From: Umezawaea beigongshangensis
GTDB lineage: Bacteria > Actinomycetota > Actinomycetes > Mycobacteriales > Pseudonocardiaceae
DNA length: 64,000 bases
Assembly (NCBI RefSeq): GCF_016464305.1
Contig: NZ_JAEIOJ010000003.1
Coordinates: 372,001-436,000 of the forward strand
Direction: 5' to 3'
A program made the translations under genes and the position numbers. The notes under the pieces were generated by a model. It did not search any database and was not told where the DNA came from. It saw nothing but the letters and a program-made list of their open reading frames with translations. Position 1 is the stretch's first letter. Each line of letters opens with the position of its first letter. Positions 35,046 through 44,650 of the stretch are shown here, one piece after another.

Positions 35046-37312
35046 GCGTCGTCCGCGATCGAGCCGCGACCCCGGAGCCGCACGTCGGCGACGACGAGGC
35101 CGCCCGGACGCCGCGGGGCGGCCGCGCCCGCTGGGGCTGGCCGCTGCTGACCACGGGACTCGTCGTCGTCCTGGCGCTGATCCCGCTGGTCAACAACCGC
35201 ATCTTCTACTACTGGGACGACAGCGCGGCCCAGTTCATGCCGACCTGGTACCACCTCGGTGAGCTGATCAGGTCCGGCGAGTGGCCGCCGTACCTCGACG
35301 TGGACGCCTGGATGGGCGGCAACTACGCCGCCGAGGCCCTCTTCGGCCTCTACAACCCGCTCTACGTGGCGAACTACGTGCTGGTGTCCGTGCTGCCGGA
35401 CCTGGCCGTCGCCGCCACCCTCGTCAAGATCGAGTTCCTGGTCGTCCTGGCGCTCGGCGTGTACCTGACGTGCCGCGAGCACGGCGCCGCCCGCTGGGCC
35501 TCGTCGGTGTTCGCGGTGGCGCTGCCGTTCAGCGGCTTCACCCTCTACTTCGACACCAGCGTGTGGGCCGCCGGACTGATGTCGTTCGCGCTCGTGCCGC
35601 ACGTGTGGTGGTCGGCCCGCAAGATGGCCCGCGGCCGGCTCAACCCGATCTGGGTCTTCCTGATCGGCGCGCTCACCATCACCACCGGCAACCCCTACGG
35701 CACCCTCGGCGTCTGCATCGTGCTGTTCGCGCTGCTGGTCGAGGTCGGCCTGCGCCGGGAGTGGCCCGCGCTGCGGCAGCTCGTCCTCGTGGGCCTGTGC
35801 ATCGGCGCCACCGTGCCGCTGGTGTACCTGGCGCTGCTCGGCAGCTCCTCGGTCACCTGGCGCACCGGACAGGGCATCTGGAACGACGGGATGCTCGTCC
35901 CCGGGGTGGGCGACCTGCTCAACCTGAGCTCTCCCACGTACCTGCCCCAGGTGCTCAACTGGAGCGCCCGCAGCGGCCTGACCGTCCCCGCGACCTACTT
36001 CGCGTGGTTCGTGCTGCCGCTGGTGCCGTTCCTGCGCTGGCAGGTCCTGCGCGAGCGCTGGCGCGAGCTGACCGGCGTCGGCGTCGTGATCGTCGCGTAC
36101 TTCCTGCTCACGGTCAGTCCGTCGCAGCTGTGGATGTTCCGCTGGCCGCTGCGGCTCGTGGAGGCGTTCTACCTCGGGGTCGCGATCCTGCTCGCCGTCG
36201 TGCTCTCGGCGGGCCTCCACCGCGACCGGCTGCGGCAGCGGGCGGCGGTCAGCGGCGTCCTGCTGGTGCTCGGCGCCTACCTCTCGTGGTCCGCGGCGCC
36301 GCAGTTCGGCAAGTGGCACGCGCTGGCCCTGCTGGTGACCGCCGCGCTGACCGCGCTGGTCGTGCGGGCGGTGCGGCACGGCCACACGCGGGCGGCGCTG
36401 GGCCTGCACCTCGGCACGGCGCTCGTCCTGCTGCTCCAGACCTCGGTCTTCAGCGGCAACTTCAACGTCAACCCGTACTACTTCCCGCACTCCGTGCAGG
36501 AGCTGCGGGCCAACGTCGACGAGCGCTACCGGGGCACGACGATGCAGTTCGCGTCGCTCCCCCTGGCCGCGGCGCACCAGGGCGGCCTGAGCCCGGACGG
36601 CGCGTGGCGCGACGTGCTGTTCGGCAGCGCCTACCGCCCGGCGGGCGTCAACTCCGTGCAGGCCTACACCGGCATGGGCTTCCGGGACTTCTCCGAGACG
36701 TTCTGCATGACGTTCATCGGCGAGTCCTGCCCCGCCGGCTACCGCAACCTGTGGTCCCCCCGCGACGCGGCCGGCACCACGCTGGCCGACATGATGCGGC
36801 TGGACACGGTGGTCGTGCAGCGCGGCATGGTCGACGACCCGCAGCCGGAGCCCGGCTGGGCCGTGCGGGAGCGCGACGACGACGTCACGGTCCTCACCAG
36901 GACCGAGCCCCGGCAGTGGCCCGACGGCCGCCTGGGGGCCGTGTCCGGGGGCGTCGAGGTCGTCTCGGACGTCTCCGACGGCGACACCTCGGAGACGGTG
37001 CGCTTCACGTCGTCCGGCGGGGGCGCGGCGACGTTCACCTTCGCCCGGCTCAACTGGCCCGGCTACACCGCGCACGTCGGCGGGCGCGAGCTCCCGATCA
37101 GCACGGGGCCGGCCGGTCTGCTGGTCGTGGAGGTCCCGGAGGACGTCACCAGCGGCGACATCACCCTGGAGTGGACCCCGCCGGGGTTCCTGCCGGGCAT
37201 CGTCGCCGCCCTGGTCGGTCTGGTCGGCGCCGTCGCCCTCGGAGCGCTGGCGTGGTGGCGAAATCGACGGTCGGGGCAGTTCCGATCGGTGTCCCCCGGC
37301 CGGGTAGCGTGA
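35042..37312 (+). CDS. large multi-span membrane protein, YfhO/GT-C-like
   Basis: 756 aa. About 12 membrane helices (residues 35-480) are followed by an extracytoplasmic C-terminal domain (about 480-720) and a final helix. The first outer loop has YYWDDSAAQFMPTWYHLGE, with acidic residues like the catalytic loop of GT-C transferases. It probably moves a sugar from the polyprenyl donor made by the GT2/GtrA pair to a cell-wall polymer (inference). Rv3779 holds a comparable place in M. tuberculosis. GTGA overlap with gtrA. Confidence 0.75.
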   Translation: MSVVRDRAATPEPHVGDDEAARTPRGGRARWGWPLLTTGLVVVLALIPLVNNRIFYYWDDSAAQFMPTWYHLGELIRSGEWPPYLDVDAWMGGNYAAEALFGLYNPLYVANYVLVSVLPDLAVAATLVKIEFLVVLALGVYLTCREHGAARWASSVFAVALPFSGFTLYFDTSVWAAGLMSFALVPHVWWSARKMARGRLNPIWVFLIGALTITTGNPYGTLGVCIVLFALLVEVGLRREWPALRQLVLVGLCIGATVPLVYLALLGSSSVTWRTGQGIWNDGMLVPGVGDLLNLSSPTYLPQVLNWSARSGLTVPATYFAWFVLPLVPFLRWQVLRERWRELTGVGVVIVAYFLLTVSPSQLWMFRWPLRLVEAFYLGVAILLAVVLSAGLHRDRLRQRAAVSGVLLVLGAYLSWSAAPQFGKWHALALLVTAALTALVVRAVRHGHTRAALGLHLGTALVLLLQTSVFSGNFNVNPYYFPHSVQELRANVDERYRGTTMQFASLPLAAAHQGGLSPDGAWRDVLFGSAYRPAGVNSVQAYTGMGFRDFSETFCMTFIGESCPAGYRNLWSPRDAAGTTLADMMRLDTVVVQRGMVDDPQPEPGWAVRERDDDVTVLTRTEPRQWPDGRLGAVSGGVEVVSDVSDGDTSETVRFTSSGGGAATFTFARLNWPGYTAHVGGRELPISTGPAGLLVVEVPEDVTSGDITLEWTPPGFLPGIVAALVGLVGAVALGALAWWRNRRSGQFRSVSPGRVA
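37305..37310 (+). promoter_or_regulatory. -10 TAGCGT of glf (leaderless)
   Basis: TAGCGT, 8 bases before GTG 37319, overlapping the last codons of the preceding gene. Confidence 0.5.
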
Positions 37313-38503
<1,191 letters not shown>

Positions 38504-38520
38504 GGTCAGACCGCTCCACC

Positions 38521-38556
38521 ACCGCCCGGCCGGACGCACTGCTCCGGCCGGGCGGT
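38521..38556 (+). terminator. intrinsic terminator after glf
   Basis: Perfect 13-bp stem ACCGCCCGGCCGG / CCGGCCGGGCGGT with a 10-base loop, 18 bases after the glf stop. Confidence 0.85.
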
Positions 38557-38616
38557 CGCGTTCTGCTACGAATCGTCCACTCCGAGCACCCGAGCAGAGC
38601 GCCGCCCGATCGTGGG

Positions 38617-38622
38617 TACTAT
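38617..38622 (+). promoter_or_regulatory. -10 TACTAT, promoter of glfT2
   Basis: GGGTACTATGG carries a near-consensus -10 after the glf terminator, about 135 bases before the glfT2 start, giving a long untranslated leader. No clear -35. Confidence 0.45.
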
Positions 38623-38756
38623 GGTCGCTTGGCGCCGCCATCCCGGTTCTACGCACACCGGGGCGTTCGCCGGCGGCTCCAGCAGTGGACGCCGCGACCC
38701 CACGAACGTTGACATCTGACCCGAGCCGCAGACCAGCGGTTCGCCGGAGGAAGCAC

Positions 38757-40733
38757 GTGACCGAGCAGGCCAAGCCCGCCAGCGCCGCAGCCCCCAAGAC
38801 CGAGACCGCCGCGGACAGCAAGGTCACCGACGTGACCTCCGTCCGCGTGGCCGGTCGGGCAGCGGGGATCAACCCCGACCAGGTCCTGCAGCGGGTCATC
38901 CTGCCCAGGGACGAGGACCCGCTCGACGTTCGCCCGCTCTACCTGGACGAGCCGGACGGCGTGCACAGCCACGTCGCCGGTCGCCGCTCCGTGACCGTGC
39001 CGCACTCGGCGCGGGTGTCCTTCGCCTCCTACTTCAACGCCTTCCCGGCGAGCTACTGGAAGCGCTGGACGACCGTCGACGAGGTCGTGCTGCGCCTGAC
39101 CGTCCGCGGCGCCGGGCGCATCGACGTGTACCGCTCGAAGCCCAGCGGCGACACGGTGCACCTGGAGGGCCACCCGGTCCGCAGCCCGAAGACGTGGACC
39201 AACCTGGAGCTGCGCGTCAGCCTCGCGCCGTTCGAGGACGGCGGCTGGATCTGGTTCGACGTCTTCACCGACGACTCCACGTTCGAGATCAAGGAAGCGG
39301 CCTGGACGACCGACACGCCCCTGCCGGAGCAGAAGGTCGCCATCGCCATGACGACCATGCGCCCGGTGGACGCGGTCATCGCGCTGCGCGCGCTCGGTGA
39401 GGACCCGCAGGTCCTGGCCGTCGTGCAGAAGGTCTTCGTGGCCGACCAGGGCAGCCAGAAGGTGCGCGACACCGAGGGCTACGCCGAGGCCGTGAAGCTC
39501 CTCGGCGACAAGCTGGAGGTCATCGAGCAGGAGAACCTCGGCGGCTCCGGCGGCTTCACCCGCGGTCTGTACGAGGCGATCGAGCACACCGACGTCGCCC
39601 AGATCATGCTCATGGACGACGACATCCGGCTGGAGCCGGACGCCGTCCTGCGCTCCAACGCGTTCGCCCGCGCCGCCGCGCAGCCGGTCATCGTCGGCAG
39701 CCACATGCTGAACCTCCAGGCCCGCGCCCGCCTGCACAGCATGGGCGAGGTCGTCGACCTCGGCACGTGCTTCTGGCGTGCCGCGCCCGGTGCGGTCACC
39801 GACCACGACTTCGGCGAGGAGTCGCTGAGGGACACCGAGAAGCTGCACAAGCGCATCGACGCCACCTACAACGGCTGGTGGATGTGCCTGTTCCCGCGCG
39901 AGATCGTGCAGCGCACCGGCTACCCGCTGCCGCTGTTCATCAAGTGGGACGACGCGGAGTACTCGCTGCGCGCCCTGGAGCTGGGCTACCCGACGGTGTC
40001 GCTGCCCGGCTCGGCCGTGTGGCACATGCCGTGGACCGACAAGAACGACGCGACGGACTGGCAGGCGTACTTCCACACCCGCAACCGCCTGGTGATGGCC
40101 GCCCTGCACAGCCCGTACGACGTGCGCTCCACGCTGGTGAAGCAGGGCCTGAAGCTGTCGCTGCGGCACCTGCTGTCCATGGAGTACTCGACGGTCGTGC
40201 TCCAGCAGAAGGCCATCGAGGACTTCCTGGCCGGCCCGTCGAAGCTGTTCGGCTCGCTGCGCACGGCGCTGCCGGAGATCCGGGAGCTGCGCAAGGCGTA
40301 CAGCGACGCGCAGGTCCTGCCGTCGGCGCGGGAGTTCCCGCCGCCCACGTTCGACATGGTGCGCGCCGAGCAGATGCTGAAGCCGCCGGTGAACCCCGCC
40401 GTGATCGCGGCCAAGGCGTCTAAGGCCCTGCTGCACAACCTGCGCGCGCCGCTGGACGCGACGACCCGTCGTCCGCAGATCAACGTGCCCGCGACCAACG
40501 CGCGCTGGTTCCTGCTCGGCAACCTGGACAGCGCCACCGTGTCCAACGCCGACGGCAGCGGCGTCGCGTTCCGCAAGCGCGACCCGCAGGAGTTCCGCCA
40601 GCTCATGGCGCGCGTGCTGCGCAACTACCGCCGCCTGGGCCAGGAGTGGCCGCGGATGAAGCGCGTGTACCGCGACGCCATGCCGGAGCTGACGAGCGTG
40701 GAGTCCTGGCGCAAGGTCTTCGAGAACAGCTGA
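38757..40733 (+). CDS. glfT2: galactofuranosyltransferase GlfT2
   Basis: 658 aa. Polymerises galactofuranose with alternating beta-1,5 and beta-1,6 links to build galactan. An N-terminal beta-sandwich precedes a GT-A domain with MLMDDDIRLEPD (DDD metal site, about 285) and the WDDAEYSLRALELGYP catalytic motif, then VWHMPW with the metal-binding His. A C-terminal helical domain follows. Homologue of Rv3808c. GTG 38757 has CGGAGGAA. Closed by the 36-bp terminator at 40750. Confidence 0.95.
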   Translation: MTEQAKPASAAAPKTETAADSKVTDVTSVRVAGRAAGINPDQVLQRVILPRDEDPLDVRPLYLDEPDGVHSHVAGRRSVTVPHSARVSFASYFNAFPASYWKRWTTVDEVVLRLTVRGAGRIDVYRSKPSGDTVHLEGHPVRSPKTWTNLELRVSLAPFEDGGWIWFDVFTDDSTFEIKEAAWTTDTPLPEQKVAIAMTTMRPVDAVIALRALGEDPQVLAVVQKVFVADQGSQKVRDTEGYAEAVKLLGDKLEVIEQENLGGSGGFTRGLYEAIEHTDVAQIMLMDDDIRLEPDAVLRSNAFARAAAQPVIVGSHMLNLQARARLHSMGEVVDLGTCFWRAAPGAVTDHDFGEESLRDTEKLHKRIDATYNGWWMCLFPREIVQRTGYPLPLFIKWDDAEYSLRALELGYPTVSLPGSAVWHMPWTDKNDATDWQAYFHTRNRLVMAALHSPYDVRSTLVKQGLKLSLRHLLSMEYSTVVLQQKAIEDFLAGPSKLFGSLRTALPEIRELRKAYSDAQVLPSAREFPPPTFDMVRAEQMLKPPVNPAVIAAKASKALLHNLRAPLDATTRRPQINVPATNARWFLLGNLDSATVSNADGSGVAFRKRDPQEFRQLMARVLRNYRRLGQEWPRMKRVYRDAMPELTSVESWRKVFENS

Positions 40734-40749
40734 CCGTTCTCCCCGGCCC

Positions 40750-40785
40750 CGAGGCCGCCCCCGCCACCAGGCGGGGGCGGCCTCG
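40750..40785 (+). terminator. intrinsic terminator after glfT2
   Basis: Perfect 16-bp stem CGAGGCCGCCCCCGCC with loop ACCA. Probably also serves the convergent small gene at 40872. Confidence 0.9.
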
Positions 40786-40809
40786 CCCGTTTCCGGACGC
40801 TCCACCCGC

Positions 40810-40875
40810 GAGTTGAGCGTTCGGGCACCACGAGTGGAGCGTTCGGGCACGGTGAGTGGAGCGTTCGTGACTCAG
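40810..40875. repeat. three 22-bp tandem repeats
   Basis: Three head-to-tail units starting GAGTGGAGCGTTCG (positions 40810, 40832, 40854). Units 1 and 2 share GAGCGTTCGGGCAC and unit 3 diverges at its end. The last unit runs into the stop codon of the gene at 40872-41129. Confidence 0.88.
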
Positions 40876-41129
40876 GCGCGGTCCTTCACGACCGTGCCGT
40901 GGTGGCGCGCGTTCTGGGGGATCGACTCCACGTGGGCTGCCACGACGTGGAGGAAGTTCACGGCGAACTCGTCGCCGTTGGCGCCGACGACGCTCTGGGT
41001 GTGGCCGTTGCGGACGATCTGGACCAGCCGGGGACCCAGTTCGTCGGCCGTCTCCGGCGTGATCTCGATCGTGAACGGGGCCGGGTTGGCGGTGAGGTGG
41101 AGCACGAGGGCTCTGCGCGCTGGAGTCAT
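40872..41129 (-). CDS. small hypothetical protein
   Basis: 85 aa, soluble, no signal peptide. It reads as a compact alpha/beta protein (LTANPAPFTIEITPETADEL, VGANGDEFAVNFLHVVAAHV). I do not recognise the family. ATG 41129 has GGGG upstream. It sits between the convergent glfT2 and the co-directional glfT1. Whether it belongs to galactan synthesis is unknown. Confidence 0.6.
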   Translation of the reverse strand: MTPARRALVLHLTANPAPFTIEITPETADELGPRLVQIVRNGHTQSVVGANGDEFAVNFLHVVAAHVESIPQNARHHGTVVKDRA

Positions 41130-41219
41130 GTCCCCAGCGCACCAGCCGCCACCCGGCCCGGCAAGGCGGGTTCGCGGTCAGCGATTCCGCGTCGAGCGCA
41201 ACGCGGAGCCGCCGACCGT

Positions 41220-42122
41220 TCAGCGCTTGCGGAAGAACTTCTCCGCGCGGCCCTGGAGCACGAGCTTGAACCACTCGGCGAACGCCTTCGGGTCCTTGCG
41301 CACGCCGAGGAAGTACAGGCCGAACCGGAAGACCTCCAGCAGCCCCAGCTTGCGCATTCCGGGCTGCGACAGCAGGTAACCGCGGTTGCGGTAGGTGTAG
41401 TACCGCTTGACCTGGTTCTCCGGGTCCTGCGCGTGGAAGCGCCCGCCGAGCATCGGCTTGAACTCGTCGGAGCCGTCCGGGTGCAGGTAGGTGGCCTTGA
41501 GCGACGTGCCGAACGGCACGCCCGTGCGGACCAGCCTGCGGTGGATCTCCACCTCGTCGCCGCGGAAGAACAACCGGTAGTCCGGCACGCCGATGACGTC
41601 GACCGTGGACGCGCGGAACAGGGCGCCGTTGAACAGCGACGCGATGCCGGGCAGGAAGTCCTGACCGAGCTCGTCGGTCCCCCGCTTCCACGTCAGGCCG
41701 CGGCGCAGCGGGAACGCGAGCTTGTCCGGGTGGTCGATGTTCGCGACCACCGGGGACACCGCGGCGAGGTTGCGCTGCTCCGCGGTGTCCAGCAGGGTCC
41801 GCAGCACGTGCTCGTCCGCGGGACGGCCGTCGTCGTCGGCCAGCCACAGCCACTCGGCGCCCAGCGTCAGGGCGTGCAGCATCCCCAGGGCGAAGCCGCC
41901 CGCGCCGCCCAGGTTGCGGTGCGACGCCAGGTAGGTGGACGGGATCGGGCACTGCTCGACGAGGTCCCCGACGGGCTGATCGGGACCGTTGTCGACCACC
42001 ACGAGGTGGTCCGGGACGCGCGTCTGCGACGCCAGCACCTTGAGTGACTGGGCGAGCAGCTCGCGCCGGTGCCGGGTCACGACGACGGCGACCACGGAGC
42101 CCTTGGGCAGTGCGTCGATCAC
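41220..42122 (-). CDS. glfT1: galactofuranosyltransferase GlfT1
   Basis: 300 aa GT2 transferase without membrane spans. VVAVVVTRHRRELLAQSL, VVDNGPD, NLGGAGGFALGM, LWLADDDGRP (DDD site) and FFRGDEVEIHRRL are the family motifs. The homologue Rv3782 adds the first galactofuranose residues to the decaprenyl-linked linker. GTG 42122 lies 3 bases after the ABC ATPase stop, so it is part of the exporter operon. Confidence 0.92.
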   Translation of the reverse strand: MIDALPKGSVVAVVVTRHRRELLAQSLKVLASQTRVPDHLVVVDNGPDQPVGDLVEQCPIPSTYLASHRNLGGAGGFALGMLHALTLGAEWLWLADDDGRPADEHVLRTLLDTAEQRNLAAVSPVVANIDHPDKLAFPLRRGLTWKRGTDELGQDFLPGIASLFNGALFRASTVDVIGVPDYRLFFRGDEVEIHRRLVRTGVPFGTSLKATYLHPDGSDEFKPMLGGRFHAQDPENQVKRYYTYRNRGYLLSQPGMRKLGLLEVFRFGLYFLGVRKDPKAFAEWFKLVLQGRAEKFFRKR

Positions 42123-42125
42123 GTT

Positions 42126-42947
42126 CTACTCGCCGCCGTTCGCGCTCAGGATGGGTTCGTTGTCGAGTCCGAGCCGTTGCCGCGTCTCCGGGCTGAGGTA
42201 CTCGAACGGGTCGTGCCCCTTGTACGCGGACAGCACCTCGCGCAGCGGGCCCTGCTGCTTGACGTGACCCTCGTCCATCCAGATCGCCGAGTCGCAGAAC
42301 TCGATCAGCGTCTCGTCGGAGTGGTTGGCGAAGACCAGCAGGCCGGAGCGCCTGACCAGGTCCTTGAGCCGGTCCCGCGCCTTGGCCATGAACGCCGCGT
42401 CGACGGCGCCGATGCCCTCGTCGAGCAGCAGGATCTCCGGGTCGATGGACGTCACGACGCCCAGCGCGAGCCGCACCCGCATGCCGGTGGAGTAGGTGCG
42501 CAGCGGCATCGACAGGTAGTCGCCGAGTTCGGTGAACTCCGCGATGTCGTCGACCCGCTTCTCCATCTGCTTGCGGGTCATGCCGAGGAACAGGCCCCGG
42601 ATCATGATGTTCTCGTAGCCCGAGATCTCCGGGTCCATGCCGACGCCGAGGTCGAAGACCGGCGCGACCTTGCCCTGGATGCGCTGGCTGCCGCGCGTGG
42701 GTTCGTAGATGCCGGCGAGCAGGCGCAGCAGCGTGGACTTGCCCGCGCCGTTGTGCCCCACGAGACCGACCCGGTCGCCCTCCTTGAGGGAGATGTTGAT
42801 GTCGTGCAGGGCCTCGATGATCGGCACCCTGCCCTCGGAGCCGATCTTGCCGCCGACCTTGCCGAGGGCGAGCTTCTTCAGCGACCTCGACTTGGCGTCG
42901 AAGATCGGGAAGTCGACCGAGGCGTTCCAGACGTCGATGCTGACCAT
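42126..42947 (-). CDS. wzt: galactan ABC exporter ATPase (Wzt-like)
   Basis: 273 aa. Walker A GHNGAGKST, Q-loop, signature YSTGMRVRL, Walker B ILLLDEG and switch His in FANHSDE. The degenerate signature and EGIGAVD are typical of polysaccharide exporters (Wzt, TagH, RfbE). Homologue of Rv3781. ATG 42947 (MVSIDVWNASVDFP) fits the family start; GTG 42965, directly after the permease stop, is an alternative. It works with the permease at 42966 to move lipid-linked galactan outward. Confidence 0.92.
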   Translation of the reverse strand: MVSIDVWNASVDFPIFDAKSRSLKKLALGKVGGKIGSEGRVPIIEALHDINISLKEGDRVGLVGHNGAGKSTLLRLLAGIYEPTRGSQRIQGKVAPVFDLGVGMDPEISGYENIMIRGLFLGMTRKQMEKRVDDIAEFTELGDYLSMPLRTYSTGMRVRLALGVVTSIDPEILLLDEGIGAVDAAFMAKARDRLKDLVRRSGLLVFANHSDETLIEFCDSAIWMDEGHVKQQGPLREVLSAYKGHDPFEYLSPETRQRLGLDNEPILSANGGE

Positions 42948-42965
42948 AGTTTGTCGCGGCCTCAC

Positions 42966-43877
42966 TCAGACCCAGTAGGAAATGCGTGCACGGTAGTTGC
43001 GCAGGACCACGAGTGCCAGTGTCCACCCCACGACGGTGAACCCGGCGACGACGACCCAGTGGTGCCACTGCTGCTGGTGGCCCAGCAGCGGCGCGCGCAC
43101 GATCTCGAGGAAGTGGAACAGCGGGTTGAACTCGGCGATGTAGGACCGCCACCCGCCGCTGCCGCCGGACACCGAGTTCAGCACGCCCACGTGCCACACG
43201 ATCGGCGTCATGAAGAAGATCAGGTTGATGAAGCTGTGGATGACCGGGGGGATGTCCCGGAACCGGCTGCTGATGATGCCGAACAGCAGGGCGACCCACA
43301 CGGCGTTGAACGCGACCAGGGCGAACGCCGGGATCGCCAGCAGGATCATCCAGTTCACGCCCGGCTGCACGACGTTCTCGCCCGCCATCTGGTAGGGCTC
43401 GGTCAGCGACGGGAAGAAGATCGCCAGCACGATGAGGTAGACGACGAGGTTGTGCGCGAAGAACAGCACCTGCCGCCACACCAGGCGCAGCACGTGCACC
43501 GTCAGCGGCGCCGGGAGGTGCTTGATGAGCCCCTCGTTGGCGATGAAGACGTCGGTGCCCTCGGTGATGCACCCGAGGATGAAGTTCCAGATCACGAACC
43601 CGGCCGTCACGTACGGCAGGAACGTGGCGATCTCCTGGTTGAACAGCTGCGAGTACAGCAGTCCGAGGGCGAGCGCCGTGGTGCCCATGGAGATGGTGAT
43701 CCACAGCGGTCCGATGACCGAACGGCGGTAGCGCTGCTTGATGTCCTGCCAGCCCAGGTGACCCCAGAGCTCGCGATGACGCCACGCGTCGCGGACGTCT
43801 CCGACCGCGCGTCCGAAGGTGCGCGAGTCTGGCGCAGGGGGTGCCTCGGGTCCGTCGACCGTACTCGTGGGTTGCAC
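42966..43877 (-). CDS. wzm: galactan ABC exporter permease (Wzm-like)
   Basis: 303 aa, ABC-2 type, six membrane helices. GWQDIKQRYRRSVIGPLW near the N-terminus is the classic signature of polysaccharide/polyol exporters. Homologue of Rv3783. GTG 43877 is chosen because TACTCT ends 8 bases upstream with no ribosome site; GTG 43901 would add eight residues. Leads the operon wzm-wzt-glfT1. Confidence 0.92.
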   Translation of the reverse strand: MQPTSTVDGPEAPPAPDSRTFGRAVGDVRDAWRHRELWGHLGWQDIKQRYRRSVIGPLWITISMGTTALALGLLYSQLFNQEIATFLPYVTAGFVIWNFILGCITEGTDVFIANEGLIKHLPAPLTVHVLRLVWRQVLFFAHNLVVYLIVLAIFFPSLTEPYQMAGENVVQPGVNWMILLAIPAFALVAFNAVWVALLFGIISSRFRDIPPVIHSFINLIFFMTPIVWHVGVLNSVSGGSGGWRSYIAEFNPLFHFLEIVRAPLLGHQQQWHHWVVVAGFTVVGWTLALVVLRNYRARISYWV

Positions 43878-43885
43878 GAGAAATG

Positions 43886-43891
43886 AGAGTA
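43886..43891 (-). promoter_or_regulatory. -10 TACTCT of wzm (leaderless)
   Basis: Minus-strand TACTCT followed by 8 bases and GTG 43877. Confidence 0.45.
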
Positions 43892-44001
43892 CCGGCGGCA
43901 CTCCCCTCCACTCCCCGCCGGGCGGTCACGGTGCGGTCACCGCAGGTCGCCGGAACCCGCGAACGCCGGGGGACGGCCAGCGCCGCCGCCCCGGCCGGGG
44001 C

Positions 44002-44550
44002 CTACAGGTACTGGCCCGTTCCCGTTCCGCGCAGGTGAGGACCGGCGTCGTGGGCCTCCGCCGCGCCGGAACCGGCGGGCAGCGCGCGGCCGCGCATCTG
44101 CTCCAGCTGGGCCCGCGCCGCCATCTGCTGCGCGAACAGCGCGGTCTGGATGCCGTGGAACAGGCCCTCCAGCCAGCCGACGAGCTGGGCCTGCGCGATG
44201 CGCAGCTCCGCGTCCGACGGGGTGTCACCCGCCGTGAACGGCAGCGACAGTCGCTCCAGCTCCTCGCGCAGCTCCGGCGCGAGCCCGTCCTCCAGCTCCT
44301 CGATCGAGCGCTGGTGGATCTCCTTGAGCCTGTTGCGGCTCGCCTCGTCCAGAGGAGCCGCTCGCACCTCCTCCAGGAGTTGCTTGATCATCGTGCCGAT
44401 CCGCATCACCTTCGCGGGCTGTTCCACGAGGTCGGTGACGTCCTGGCCGCCCTGGGCCCCGTCGGCGGCGGGGATGCGGGCGGCGCCGACCGGCGTGCCG
44501 TCCGGACCGACCACCACGACGTGCCGCTCCTGCTCTCCTGCGTCGCTCAT
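44002..44550 (-). CDS. bpa: bacterial proteasome activator Bpa/PafE
   Basis: 182 aa, DUF2587. Forms an ATP-independent dodecameric ring that opens the 20S proteasome. The four-helix core lies at about 35-150 (VMRIGTMIKQLLEEVR, QRSIEELEDGLAPELREEL). It ends in GQYL, the HbYX-type C-terminus identical to the ending of the mycobacterial protein (Rv3780), which docks into the proteasome alpha ring. Its place beside the galactan exporter genes matches M. tuberculosis. The proteasome genes are not in this window. Confidence 0.95.
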   Translation of the reverse strand: MSDAGEQERHVVVVGPDGTPVGAARIPAADGAQGGQDVTDLVEQPAKVMRIGTMIKQLLEEVRAAPLDEASRNRLKEIHQRSIEELEDGLAPELREELERLSLPFTAGDTPSDAELRIAQAQLVGWLEGLFHGIQTALFAQQMAARAQLEQMRGRALPAGSGAAEAHDAGPHLRGTGTGQYL

Positions 44551-44638
44551 GCCTCCATCCTGACGCGATCCGGCGGCGGACGCCGCACCGGGTCGAAAGA
44601 CAGCCCTCCCCTGCTTTCACCCGACCCGGGGTCCTCCG

Positions 44639-44644
44639 TACGGT
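44639..44644 (+). promoter_or_regulatory. -10 TACGGT of 44651 gene (leaderless)
   Basis: TACGGT, 6 bases before ATG 44651. Confidence 0.5.
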
Positions 44645-44650
44645 GTGCCC

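Noticed and set aside
38621-38719. A 32-codon upstream ORF in the glfT2 leader
   Set aside because: Its ATG overlaps the -10 hexamer itself, so it would not be in the transcript.
40603-43929. A 1,100-residue minus-strand frame over the galactan exporter region
   Set aside because: It is a shadow of glfT1, wzt and wzm in another frame, with Arg/Pro-rich composition.
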